Assembly: GCF_000835495.1 (NCBI RefSeq)
Contig: NW_015622545.1
Span: forward strand, 186,001 to 250,000
Direction: 5' to 3'
Length of the DNA: 64,000 nucleotides
Origin: Cladophialophora immunda
Taxonomy: Eukaryota > Ascomycota > Eurotiomycetes > Chaetothyriales > Herpotrichiellaceae
Shown: positions 1-14,080 of the stretch, piece by piece
Layout: each line of letters opens with the position of its first letter
Numbering within the stretch: position 1 is the first letter of the stretch
The notes under the pieces: model-generated
What the model was told of the DNA's origin: nothing
The model's input: the letters and a program-made list of their open reading frames with translations, nothing else
Database searches by the model: none
Position numbers and translations under genes: made by a program

Positions 1-283
1 CTTGAGAACCAATTCTATCCAATCTCGTGGGGTGCCGTAATAGTGTGTTCCTAAGTCCCATATCCGACAGATGCAGTCCAAAGCACGCGATAATACCCTT
101 TCATAGCAAATGATTCGTGATGCCTTAGCATGGATGGTTGCATGGGGAAAGAAGGAGAGGCTTGTCGCTTTGCTTAGACAAGACCCGGCATATTCAACAT
201 TGCGCACGTCGCCCTCTTCTGAGACCCCAGGTCCTCCAACTTGATATCCGAGAGGTGCCCATGTTGCCTCCATCCATTGAGCC
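1..283. other. left edge, no gene recognised
   Basis: Sequence from the window edge to the CTP synthase stop codon. No reading frame here resembles a known protein on either strand. It should contain the 3' UTR of the CTP synthase gene, which reads leftwards. Confidence 0.4.
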
Positions 284-2206
284 TCAGAAACCCGAGGATG
301 ACGAAAGCGACACCTGGCTCATTCCGTTGGTCAAGGCGCCCTTGACGCCGTTTTCATGGGGTGGGTGAACCACTTCGCCGACCAGTGACTCGTTTCGCGC
401 CGCTACGGCAGAGAATGCCTGCTCGAGCATGCCGGCGCTCGCAGCCACAAAGCCCAGATATGGCGGACTGGGCCGGAGCACCCGACTAAGGTACTCGGGA
501 TGGAACTGGACACCCACAAAGAATGGATGTTCCTTCAGCTCCATGACTTCCATGCGCTCGCCTTTGTCATCTTTGCCGATGAATGTCAAGCCGGCGTCGG
601 ATAGGCGAGCGATATAGTCGGGATTCACTTCATAGCGATGACGGTGCCGCTCATTGATGCTAGGCTCGTTGTTGTACAGTTTCCGCAACCGCGACCACTG
701 AGTGTTCTCCTGAAAGATGGTAGGACGCAGGCCCAGTCGCATGTTGCCGCCCATGGTCGTCTTGTCGATTTCCGGCATGAAAATGACCACAGGGTCAGGC
801 GTCTGTCCGTCTAATTCGACCGAGTGCGCCGATTTCAGGCCACATACGTTGCGGGCAAACTCAACAACAGCGACTTGCATGCCCAGACAAATTCCGAGAT
901 ATGGTTTGGGTTTTGTTCGAGCCCAGTTGGCTGCCGCAATCATCCCTTCAGTACCGCGGTGTCCGAATCCACCGGGGACTAGAACACCATCGGCCGTGCA
1001 TAGTTCGTGCCAGGCCTTGTGGTATTTCTCTGGATTTGAATCTAGTGTGGGTTTTTCGAGATTGCTTGCGTCAACCCAAACGAGGTTGAGTTTGCGTCGA
1101 CAAGCCATGGCACTGTGTTCCAGAGCCTTGATGACGGAGAGATAAGAGTCGTGAAGGTTTGTATATTTGCCAACCAAAGCAATATTGACCTTTTCAGAGT
1201 CCAAAAAGCGATCTTGTGGCGTCGTCAAACGCTTCCATTCCTGCCAGATCTGCTGGCCTTTAGTGACCAATGAAGGGGCAATCTTGTATGCGTCCAGACG
1301 GAAGAGCTCGCGGAGCTGATCGGGCAGACCTTGTTCTTCAAGGAGCATCGGCACGTGGTATGTCGACTTGACGTCGTGGACGGCCAGAACCTGCGAAGGC
1401 TCGACTTGACAGAACATGGCGATCTTGTTCGTTGTAGCCTCGACAAGTTGTTCCTGGCATCGGCATGCAATCTGGCCATAATTAGTCCCTAACAATAAGA
1501 GAGCACAGGAAAATCTGGATTACCAAGTCAGGTGCCAGACCGGCTGAGCGTACGTCCCGTATGGCTTGCTGTGTAGGCTTCGTCTTTTGCTCACTGCCAA
1601 TGACCGGCACAAGCGAAACATGGATGTGGATGAAATTGTCACGACCTGCTCTTCTTCGCAGTTGCCGCATGGCCTCAATAAAGGGTGCACTCTCGATGTC
1701 ACCTACCGTCCCACCCAACTCGATTATGCAGACATCCGGCTGTTCCTTTGTATCATCGACGGGAATTCTTGCGACTCTTTCAATCCAGTCCTGGATCGCA
1801 TTTGTTATGTGCGGAACCACCTGGACAGTCTTGCCAAGATAATCTCCTCTTCTCTCACGCTCAATGACCTGCTGATACACTTTCCCGGTCGTGATGCTAT
1901 TCTCGAAGGTCAAGGTAACGTTGAGATATCGCTCGTAGTTTCCGAGATCAAGGTCGACTTCGCCGCCATCGTCGAGGACAAAGCACTCCCCATGCCTGCA
2001 AGAGAGTTAGACAGACGAGTGAAGGCATAACCAAAGCCTGCATACTCAGTTGGGGCCATTGTTCCAGCATCCACGTTCAGGTATGGGTCAATCTTGATGG
2101 CTGTGACCTTCAAGCCCACCGTCTTGAGTAGAAGGCCGGTCGACGACGCAATGATACCCTTGCCAATCCCACTGATCACACCACCGCTCACAAGAACGTA
2201 CTTCAT
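284..2206 (-). CDS. URA7: CTP synthase
   Basis: Makes CTP from UTP, ATP and glutamine, the last step of de novo pyrimidine nucleotide synthesis in the cytosol. I read three exons: 2206-2046, 1995-1524 and 1471-284 (606 aa), with introns of 50 and 52 bp and GT-AG borders. The splices restore the conserved text: the first gives [16 protein letters not shown] and the second gives APDL-IACRC. The N-terminal amidoligase part starts [17 protein letters not shown]. The C-terminal class I glutamine amidotransferase part carries GICLGMQ with the nucleophile near Cys406, and FHPEYL with the His/Glu pair. The length is slightly above the usual 560-590 aa because of a Ser-rich C-terminal tail. The start is the first ATG and matches the family. 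It lies in tandem behind SMC3, which is transcribed in the same direction. Confidence 0.95.
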
Positions 2207-2802
2207 CTTGAATAAGTATATTCGAAAGATATGGCGAGTCGTATGGCAGTAGAACTATTTGTCGAGTTCGAAGCGAGATGCCTCTGAGCAAGTCGAGGTA
2301 TGACTCCCGCTCAGGTCCAGAAGTGTGTTCAAACAAAATAGAGACTTTGGGACTGGTGTCGTGCTTGATACTGAAGACAAACGACTTGAAGAGTCAAACG
2401 CAGGGGTCCGTCGCTGGCTGCCGCCAGGCGGGAAGAAAGGGAAAATGGATGCAAAATTGTTGCAGTCAAAAACTGGCCCGGGATCCACAGGCACGTCAAT
2501 GGCTTGGCGTTGTTGACACGGACGCGTTGCTCTTTACGCGCTCGCCCGTCACACGAGACAACCGCAGGCAACCGCAGGCAGCACATCGAGTGATGGAGAC
2601 AGAGCCAGAGCCATGCCGCCTCGAGATCCTTGTGTTCATGGCCCCTGTCTGCAAACGGAGTACTCTACAATTAACCCCTGCCACCAGTGCCGACGATATC
2701 GTTAAGACCTCGATCGTCATCCGTCGTCATCATCATCTATCCCTGAAACCCAAGATACGGCGCTTCCACGGCCAGCAAAGATACAATACCTCCACGTCCC
2801 AA
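2207..2802. other. intergenic region between SMC3 and CTP synthase
   Basis: It holds the CTP synthase promoter and the SMC3 3' UTR, since both genes read leftwards. A perfect 10-bp tandem duplication (accgcaggca) lies at 2561-2580. No reading frame here resembles a known protein. Confidence 0.5.
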
Positions 2803-6531
<3,729 letters not shown>

Positions 6532-6553
6532 GATGCACAGATGAAAGCGTCGT

Positions 6554-6641
6554 CGCGAAAAGGGTGTTCGAAGGCGTGCGCGCGACAGCGCCAGGAAGTT
6601 GGGGATTTGTGAAAGATTGTTGGATCGCCAAAGCGACGCGA
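6554..6641. promoter_or_regulatory. SCB/MCB-like cell-cycle motifs upstream of SMC3
   Basis: CGCGAAA at 6554-6560 lies 23 bp upstream of the SMC3 start codon. ACGCGA at 6636-6641 lies 105 bp upstream. These match the cores bound by SBF (CRCGAAA) and MBF (ACGCGN) in yeasts. Cohesin genes are typical targets of these G1/S factors. The motifs are visible in the sequence; their function is inferred. Confidence 0.5.
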
Positions 6642-7252
6642 GGCTGCAGTTGATGGCACGCGCCTCGCGAACTCCTCAATCGTAAATTGGGGCTAATCCC
6701 AAAGAGAGCTAGTGTATATCGTTATATAATCATGCGCTAGTGATCCACGTGACGGCCCGCTTGCCCCTTTAAGCTCAACTTCCTCTCTCGCTCATACTGT
6801 CTTGCCATGTTAACTAGCGAGTAGTTGGAAGACGAAGCGCTGCCCTTCTCATATCCCTCTTCTCTCCCTTGGAACTGGACACCAGGGGGATCATCTATTA
6901 GAAGGGCTCCGTCCCATCTATCACGCTTCATTGTACTCTCAGCGCTATTTTTGGACAAGTCTGGCGCGACTCCAACCCGAATCCGTGGGAGACAATGCCA
7001 CGGCAGATCTACATCCAACCGGGAACAAGTCGGTGCTGTCTATAGCAGCTCGAGTCTTCCGGAACACCAGGATGGAAAATTGGACCGACTGGAGTTTCAG
7101 CCGCTTTCATCCTTGAGACCTTGCAATTCTTAGGCCCCCAATGGATGCCCAAAGGGGTGCTGCGCATCCGGCCAGGTAGCATCTCACGACTAGTCTCATC
7201 CACACGGACCAATGAGTCCACATGTCGGACTGCACCTGTGGCTCGAATTCTG

Positions 7253-7259
7253 TATAAAT
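7253..7259 (+). promoter_or_regulatory. TATA-like box of the glycosyltransferase gene
   Basis: TATAAAT lies 79 bp upstream of the chosen ATG at 7338. Its position argues against the in-frame ATG at 7212, which would lie upstream of the core promoter. Confidence 0.4.
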
Positions 7260-7337
7260 GGAATGGCAGACTCGCCACTGAGTGATAGCCTCACTTCTGA
7301 ATATCCCAATTCCATCTCGCCTGTCAATCATCAAACC

Positions 7338-8591
7338 ATGGGATCTACGCCAAAGTTTACTATTCCTCAAGAATTCGAGGCCCGACTGCACTATGTCGAG
7401 GTTATTGATCAGCGCTCCGATGAAGAGATTTTGGCCTCCTTGGAAGAGTACAAACCCGTCACTTCCGAAAAGAACATCTGGGCCTTCTGGGACAAGGGCA
7501 TTCGCGCGATGCCGGGCTGGTGCCAACGTAACGTTGTCCATTGGGTCCGACTGTGTGGACCTTCGTGGACAGTCCGCATCTTGAACTCGGTACCGGACTC
7601 GCCAACTAATGCCCTCAGATATGTTTCCGCCGACCTCCTTCCGCAATCATTCGTTGATGGCACGATGACCGGAATATACACTGGCCCCCACAGCTCCGAC
7701 TTTCTGCGAGGAGCATGCTTGTATTCTCATGGTGGAGTGTATATGGATACCGGAAACATCTTGATCCGTGATATTGACAGGATATGCTGGAATCAGTTAG
7801 CGGACCCAAGTTCGCCTTTTGAAGTGTGTGCCCCCATCATGTATGGAACGACCATGGCCAACCATTTCGTCGCGAGTCGCAAGGGCGACCCCTTTATCAA
7901 ATGCTGGTATGTGTCACGCGCGACCGACCGGGAACACGCTAACGGCCACTCTCGCAGGCACGATCTGTTCGTCTATCTCTGGAAGGACCGCCAAAATCAC
8001 GACGGCTTGATCAATCACCCCCTGGTCTCTTTCGCCTTGACTCACACGTTCGAAGCAGCAGAGCAGGCAAATTTCGGCTGGGACTTCAAGGTGGCGCCCC
8101 AGACGGTGATGGAATACATCAGCCAGGTGCTGTCCTGGCAAAGACTTTGCATGCTGGAGAATGCCCGAGATGGCTTCAACGCGACCGAGTACTGGTTGCA
8201 CAAGGTCCTCATCTTCGACGCGTTGCAAGAAGACTGGGGCGCCGAAGCCACGATTGGGTTCGGCGGTCCAGTCCTATTCAATGCACTGGCCACAAGACTG
8301 GACGCACCAAGGGACTCAGAGGGGTACAAGACGGCGTACAAGCTGGTCTGGCGTCTTTTGACCGAGTCGAGCTTGCAGAAAATCACCCACGGCAAGAACC
8401 TGACCACGACGCCTGCGGCTGGGGTTCTCTGGGAAGAGCCCGGCAACGAAGACAAGGACCACGAGTCAGGGACGTTTGGCGAGCTCCTCCGTTATGGGAC
8501 CCTGCACTTCCAACAGACGAGAGAGAATATCCGGTACATGAAGGCCGCGAAGCCGCCAGTGACGTCGAACAAGGGACTTCTCGAGTCCTAG
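7338..8591 (+). CDS. capsular polysaccharide synthesis-type glycosyltransferase
   Basis: Resembles the fungal branch of the Caps_synth family (PF05704), GT32-like enzymes thought to transfer sugars in glycan synthesis; the substrate is unknown. Exons 7338-7906 and 7958-8591 give 400 aa. Family signs are EKNIWAFWDKGIRAMPGWC near the N-terminus, LCGPSWTVRILN, and SHGGVYMDTGN, whose D-containing motif probably replaces the DXD metal site. I chose ATG 7338 because it has a strong context (ACCATGG) and lies just downstream of the TATA-like box; in-frame ATGs at 7212 and 7263 are alternatives. The 51-bp intron is a multiple of three without a stop; removing it restores KCW-HDLFVYLW. No signal peptide is evident. 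Divergent from SMC3. Confidence 0.8.
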   Translation: MGSTPKFTIPQEFEARLHYVEVIDQRSDEEILASLEEYKPVTSEKNIWAFWDKGIRAMPGWCQRNVVHWVRLCGPSWTVRILNSVPDSPTNALRYVSADLLPQSFVDGTMTGIYTGPHSSDFLRGACLYSHGGVYMDTGNILIRDIDRICWNQLADPSSPFEVCAPIMYGTTMANHFVASRKGDPFIKCWYVSRATDREHANGHSRRHDLFVYLWKDRQNHDGLINHPLVSFALTHTFEAAEQANFGWDFKVAPQTVMEYISQVLSWQRLCMLENARDGFNATEYWLHKVLIFDALQEDWGAEATIGFGGPVLFNALATRLDAPRDSEGYKTAYKLVWRLLTESSLQKITHGKNLTTTPAAGVLWEEPGNEDKDHESGTFGELLRYGTLHFQQTRENIRYMKAAKPPVTSNKGLLES

Positions 8592-8912
8592 ACCCGGGCA
8601 GCCTGGGCGACGCCGGCCGGGGCATTTTTAATACTTGCGAGCGTGTCCCTGGGCCTGTGCTCGATACTTGGCAAACAGATAGCCCTTGTCAATCCCCGAA
8701 AAAGCACTATTCCTCAAGCAGTGTTGATGCCGACATCGGCGCCTCCTCTCGCCCACCTCCACGGAAGCACCGCGCATCCGAGGAGTCAGAGCTGGGGAGG
8801 GGGATAGCATCTTGGGTTTTTTTGTTTTTATCTGATAAGATCATCAGTTGGTCCCCTTTTCCCTCTCCGCCTTGTCGTATTATCCCCCACTGCCCGGTTC
8901 TCTCATTGCAAA
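8592..8912. other. short intergenic region
   Basis: It holds the glycosyltransferase 3' UTR and the promoter of the flavoprotein gene. A CT-rich stretch (about 8860-8910) precedes the flavoprotein ATG, as is common for fungal transcription starts. Confidence 0.4.
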
Positions 8913-10683
8913 ATGTTTGCAAAATTCCTTCTTTGTCTCAGACTGCTCGGCTTCACGTTCTCCCTCTCGCTGCAAAGACTGTGCATTTATCTATCCACAA
9001 ACATCCATCGATTGAGGTACAGATCCGTCCCCGACCCGCGCAATGTGGTGGTCATCGGCGGCTCGTTCGCCGGGTATTTCCTGGCGAAGCGCCTCGCCGA
9101 GTCCCTGCCCACCGGTTACAGGGTGATCTTGATCGAGAAGCATTCCCATTTCCACTTCACGTGGAACTTCCCTCGCGCCACCGTCCTCACGGGCCAGGAG
9201 TCCAACGCCATCATCCCATACCCGGGCAATGGGCCACGAGGTGCTCCGGAGGGAGCATACGTGTTCAAGCAAGGCTGCGTCGTCGCGATCCAGCCGACCC
9301 AGGTCATCCTACAGGACGGATCGGCGATTGCGTACGAGTATCTCGCCGTCGCGACGGGGTCTCGGTCGCGGTACCCGGCGAAGCTCGAGGGGTCCGGCGA
9401 GGGGGGCGGCGACGAGAAAGCGGCCTGCGTGAGATTCTTTCACGAGGAGCAGCAGCGCATCGTGGCGGCCAAGGACATCGTGGTCGTCGGCGGCGGTGCC
9501 GCGGGCGTCGAAGTCGCCGCGGACATCAAGAGCAAGTATCCGCAGAAAAGCGTCACGCTGGTGCATTCCCGCCAGAGATTGCTCAACAGCTTCGGCGAGG
9601 CACTTCACGATCTCGCGAGGAAAGCGCTCGAGGAGCTGGGCGTCACGCTGTACCTGGGTGAGCGTGTGGTCTCGGGCCTGGATGGGGAGGATTCCAAGCA
9701 GATCAGGCTTCGCAGCGGCCGAGTCGTCGAATGTGATATGGTGGTAAGCATTGTTCTCTGTTCAAGCCACTCACTGTACCCTATCTTATCTCCTCATACC
9801 CCCTCCTATCTCTACCTTACCCTACCCTGCCCTACTCTGTTCTCCAATCCTCAGCGCTGAGCTGCATGACATATAATGCCCTCGCTCACCCAAGGTCCCC
9901 CCAGATTCAATGCACAGGCCAATCCCCCAACTCCGAGCTGCTAAAGTCCTTCTCCCCGTCCTCCGTGTCCGGCTCGTCGGGCGCCATCCTCGTGGACAAG
10001 ACCCTGCGAGTCCGCGACGCGCCGTCCCGCAACATCTTCGCGCTGGGCGACGTGGTCGACCTGCCCGGGCCCAAGATGGGGCGCGCCGCCACGATGCAAG
10101 GGTTCCTGGTCGCGGAGAACATTGTGCGGGCTGTTCGAGCGGACAAAAAAGGGGCGAAAGAGAAAGCAGGCACAAACACAAATACGACGGGGACGGCGTT
10201 GAAGAAATACAAGCCTTCAATGGTTGATTCGTCCATCGAATTGACGCTGGGCCTGGTAAGTCAATTCAAGTCAAATCACCTCAAGGCACAACCCGGCAGC
10301 CACCAATGTATCTCTTACAGCTTTGCTCTCCTTTCTCCTTTTCCTTCTCTTCTTCCCCTATTGCATCCCCTTTACTCACTTTCTCTTCCTGTCCCTCCCC
10401 CTTCACGCTGGGGGTTAGCATATACGTCTCCCCGCTCCAACCATTTGAACAGGGCTAACACCTCTCCCGCCTCGTCGGCTGGACACAGGGCAAAAGCGTC
10501 ATGTTCATCAGCGATGGCCGGCAGAACATGTCCTTCGCGAAAGACATGCCCGGCGACGCCCTGCACGCGGCGCAGATGTGGAAGATGATGGATGCGCAGC
10601 CGTTCGTCGATCCCGGAGACGACGCGGCGGCAAGTTCGACGGCTGATACTACTACAAATGCTGATACTCCCGTGAAGATGTAG
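8913..10683 (+). CDS. FSP1/AIF2-like FAD-dependent oxidoreductase
   Basis: A pyridine nucleotide-disulphide oxidoreductase-fold flavoprotein of the AMID/AIF2/FSP1 group, which passes electrons from NAD(P)H to quinone-type acceptors. Exons 8913-9743, 9905-10255 and 10489-10683 give 458 aa. The first acceptor restores VIQCTGQSPNS. The second intron has a CTAAC branch site at 10455-10459, about 30 nt before its acceptor. An N-terminal hydrophobic stretch (about residues 1-28) suggests membrane attachment. The FAD-binding GGSFAG is near residue 49 and the NAD(P)H-binding GGGAAG near 193. The C-terminal FAD motif is FALGDVVDLPG. Both introns are long for this window (161 and 233 bp) and pyrimidine-rich. 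Whether it sits on mitochondria or lipid droplets cannot be told from the sequence. Confidence 0.85.
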
Positions 10684-10913
10684 CTCGGATACCGGTCCTT
10701 TTGATTCATGAGCTCGGGGCGTATGAATGATTGGCGATGGAAAGCGGTCTTGTTTCAATAATAAAGGAGTTCGATGGCAGGGGGTGTTGTATATTCCTGT
10801 GCAGAACGTAGATGTCTGCAAGGTATCAATATCAAGCTCGTCTACTCACCTCAGTCACCAACCGCTACCTCGCGATCGCACAACCACGCAAACTCGGTTC
10901 TCCCTTCAACTCC

Positions 10914-12342
10914 TCACGTCGCGGCTTCCGGCGCCGAAAGCACTGCCGGCCTCAGTGATACCCTGTACTTGACCAGCTCCGGATCCTCGTACTGCGCCAT
11001 CCACATGGGATCCATCGTGATCTCCCACTGCTTCATCCGACTGACCAGCTGCGCCTGCGGGTCCTCCAGCGCCTTGTACATCCTGGCATCCGCCTCCTTC
11101 TTCTCCGGCGTCGCCATAGCCAGCCATTGCTCCATCTTGTGCTCTCTGGCCACATCGTCAATCTCCCATATCCCGAGGGGATCGTCGCTGTATCCTCCCA
11201 GCTGGCACATGCGCTTGTTCTCGATGGAAAACTCATTGGTAAAGTTCAGCCACTTGTCCCGACGAGCTTTGGCCCACGTGTCAAGCAATGAGTCGGGGGC
11301 TTTGCCGTTGATGACAGCACCCAGAGCGCGGCCAAGGGGGCCTGCGTCTAACAGGCCTGTTGTTAGGCCTAGACCTCCAATGGGATTGTTACTCTGGGGT
11401 TTGTGTCAGCAGCATCTAGAACAAGGGCGGGAATAGAAATCTCACATGTGCAGCATCACCAGCTAACAATATCCGCCCCAGTCTGAATGCCTGTGCACAT
11501 CTCTGATGCGGCTTGTACTTGTTCAACTGCACCAACTCATACTCCACAGGCCACACAGGGAAGATATGTTGGTAGTGCTCGTCAAGTTCGGCGCGTATTT
11601 CCTCGTTCGTCAAGCCCGCTCTAACACCAAACGCTACCCGCCAAAGGCCCGTGTCGTCAAGAATGGTGACTACGGCCCAATGCACAGGATCCAGGATCAG
11701 ATTTGCCGTGTTAAACCCGTGTTTAAAGAAATCAAACCGCACATTGGTGGCCACAAAGTCTTCCTTGGGCCAGGAGAATCCTTCAAAGGGAATGTTGGAC
11801 AGTTTGCGAACGCTAGACCCGGCGCCGTCTGCTCCTACCAGCCAGTCGCAGGTATACCGAGTTTCTTGGTTGGTGGTTGGGTCCACGGCGGTTAAGGACA
11901 CCAGGCTTTGTTTCTCGTCCTGAGAGATTTCAATCACTTTCTGATTGAACCGCACTTCCGAGTTATATTTTGTTGTGAGATGGCGCAAGAGTATAGCGGC
12001 CAGTCTTGGCTGAGGACAATTGATGCCCGACGGGAACAGGCTGCCTCCTTCTCTTTTCTCCACATAGGCCACCTTTTTGCCTTTGATCCAGAATGAAACC
12101 ACATCGTTAACGACAGACTCCCTCCTGACGTCATCCAAGGTGCCTGTTTCTAGCAGCTCTGCTTGTGCGCAAGGCTGATACGACGCGGCGCGAGGAGATT
12201 GATCGACTTGATGGTTCCTCTCGAGGACCAAGACGGGGACCCCAAGCCTTGCTAAATTGGTGGCGGTTGTTAATCCGACTGGGCCTGCACCAACAATAAT
12301 GACCCGATGATGCTCGGCCTTGGAAGGGCCGATTGAACCCAT
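10914..12342 (-). CDS. FAD-dependent aromatic-type monooxygenase
   Basis: A class A flavoprotein monooxygenase (PF01494, p-hydroxybenzoate hydroxylase-like), expected to hydroxylate a phenolic or related ring with NAD(P)H and oxygen. Exons 12342-11446 and 11393-10914 give 458 aa. The Rossmann motif GAGPVG is at residues 18-23, followed by the ADP-contacting VLVLERN. The second FAD motif, GRILLAGDAAH, ends exon 1 at residue 299, and the splice joins it to SNNPIGGLGLTTG, the usual GDAAH...GG.G block. I chose ATG 12342 because the Rossmann fold then starts about 14 residues in; an in-frame extension upstream looks non-conserved. Divergent from an SDR 399 bp away, so the two are probably co-regulated. 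The substrate is unknown. Confidence 0.88.
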
Positions 12343-12741
12343 TTTTGGAATGTGAAGTATTCGAGCTGGGGAAGATGAGATTCCAAACAGAGTTGGAACC
12401 ATGGTTTTGGCAATATGTTGTATGATCCCTTGCCGGTGAACCCACCTCCACGCGATCTTTCGAAACTTCTCCAAAGAACCCCACAAACCTCTTTCCCCAC
12501 CATCGCCTGTTGCCGACCATTCAAAGGGCCATCCACTTGGACGAGCGTAGGTGGTCGATTGACGAAGGCTTCCAAGGCTTCTGCTGATCAGATGGGAACG
12601 GCAAATGCACCTACTCCACTTGTGTCAGTAGCAAGCCTGGAAACATGTGGGGAACATCCGGCGTCGCCATATGATAATGTCTTTCTTCGCGATTCATATT
12701 CTTGGGGTTTGTGTTAGCAATAGCACAGTCCAACAGCAACC
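12343..12741. other. divergent promoter of monooxygenase and SDR
   Basis: 399 bp between two oxidoreductase genes reading outward. This arrangement is common for co-regulated fungal catabolic genes. I see no clear regulator site. Confidence 0.55.
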
Positions 12742-13761
12742 ATGGGTGAACCAAGTGAACCTATGGTAGAAAGATTTCTCGGAGACCAACATGACTCCCA
12801 ACCCGCGACCGACCCGAGACAGAACCAAGAGCTGGCGGCCGCATTCAAAGGCAAAAATGTTGTAATTGCTGGTGCTGGTCGTGGCATCGGAAGAGCGACC
12901 GCTGAGTTCTTTGCGCACACCGCAGCCAAGTCGCTGAGTTTGATGGCACTAGAGCTGCAAGAGGTAGACGAGACAGCCAGTCTGTGCAAGAAGATCAACC
13001 CGCAGCTTTTGACCAAGACGGCCGCATTCGATGTCAAGGACTATAACAAAGTGGAGCAGTTCATCGACGAGGTTGATCAGGAATTTGGGCGAATCGACGT
13101 GGTCTTCGCAAATGCTGGCCGTCCACCACAATGGCTGGCGACCTGGGAGTCCGATCCCACGGTGTGGTGGGATACCCTGGCGGTGTCGCTGCAAGGAGGC
13201 TTCAACTTCGCTCGAGCAGCACTCCCGATCATGCGACGTGAGAAGAGCGGAAGGATCGTCTTCACGTCAAGTGCCGGCGCCCATGTGAGCAACGGCATGG
13301 GCAGTTACGCACTGGGCAAATTGGGTCTGGTGCGTCTGGCCGAGATCCTGCACCACGAGAACAAAGACCACGGCATCAAGACATTCGCCATCCACCCCGG
13401 AGCCATTCCGACTCGATTCTTCACCGACTTCAAGGAGGCGTCAGAGGGCAATGTCAAGGAAGGCAGCTATGTCTCCAAGACCCTGCCGGGAGAAGAAAAG
13501 TCAGCGAACATCGCAGTCAACTTCTTCAGAGATGTCACATGGGATACACCGCAGATGCCGGCAGGCTATGTGGTCTTGCTGGCCAGCGGACAGTTGGACT
13601 TCATGTCAGGGAGGTATATTGACTGCTCCAGAAAGGTCGAGGCGTATGTGGCAGACAAGGAGAAAATCATGATCAAAGACCTACACCGGGTCAAGCTGGT
13701 GGTCGACTCGGACTGGTTTATTCCTCCAGCCAAAGAAGAGCAGGAATTTGGCGGTGCATGA
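12742..13761 (+). CDS. short-chain dehydrogenase/reductase
   Basis: A classical SDR that oxidises or reduces an alcohol/carbonyl with NAD(P)(H). Single exon, 339 aa. The cofactor motif GAGRGIG is at residues 44-50 (family form GxxxGxG), followed by the NAG motif near residue 124, the catalytic serines in FTSSAG, and the YxxxK motif as Tyr189 and Lys193. The first roughly 35 residues and a C-terminal part after residue 290 extend beyond the usual 250-aa core. The start ATG has a good context (ACCATGG). Divergent from the FAD monooxygenase, so it may oxidise the hydroxylated product; that is inference. Confidence 0.88.
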   Translation: MGEPSEPMVERFLGDQHDSQPATDPRQNQELAAAFKGKNVVIAGAGRGIGRATAEFFAHTAAKSLSLMALELQEVDETASLCKKINPQLLTKTAAFDVKDYNKVEQFIDEVDQEFGRIDVVFANAGRPPQWLATWESDPTVWWDTLAVSLQGGFNFARAALPIMRREKSGRIVFTSSAGAHVSNGMGSYALGKLGLVRLAEILHHENKDHGIKTFAIHPGAIPTRFFTDFKEASEGNVKEGSYVSKTLPGEEKSANIAVNFFRDVTWDTPQMPAGYVVLLASGQLDFMSGRYIDCSRKVEAYVADKEKIMIKDLHRVKLVVDSDWFIPPAKEEQEFGGA

Positions 13762-14080
13762 CCTCCGCCTTTGCTGAGCTTGATCGTGTAGTAGGCAAAA
13801 ACCATACAACGAGCAATACAAATGCAGTGGCGGTGCATAATGAGACGCAAAGAGCAAAGAGCAAAGAACCAAAGAACACGGACTGCCTTAGCCACTCTAA
13901 TGATCCGCCGTATAAATCCGGTCAAGTATTCTTGGCATCAAAATTCGTTCGTTCAAATGACGCATTTCAAGTGCCACTGTGATTTTCGCTCGTGGCAACA
14001 ATCACTCGCATAATTCATTCTAGCGCCATCAAGCACTATAAACCTCCCGTCTACAATCCTTTCCTAAGTTCTCTACCACA
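13762..14080. other. intergenic region upstream of RIO1
   Basis: 319 bp with the SDR 3' UTR and the RIO1 promoter. A TATAAA sequence lies at 14037-14042, close to the RIO1 ATG. No gene is seen. Confidence 0.4.

Larger units (their letters stand above)
6532..7337. other. divergent promoter region, SMC3 and glycosyltransferase
   Basis: An 806-bp space between two genes reading away from each other. The SMC3-proximal side has cell-cycle-type motifs, given as a separate entry, and the other side has a TATA-like box at 7253. No coding sequence is recognised. Confidence 0.6.

Noticed and set aside
8147..9661. Long plus-strand frame of about 500 codons across two genes
   Set aside because: It overlaps the glycosyltransferase end and the flavoprotein start in another frame. 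It is Arg/Pro-rich without any known motif, as expected for the shadow frame of GC-rich genes.
9744..9904. Pyrimidine-rich block inside the flavoprotein gene considered as a repeat element
   Set aside because: It is bounded by GT and AG at exactly the points that restore the FAD-protein frame, so it is an intron.
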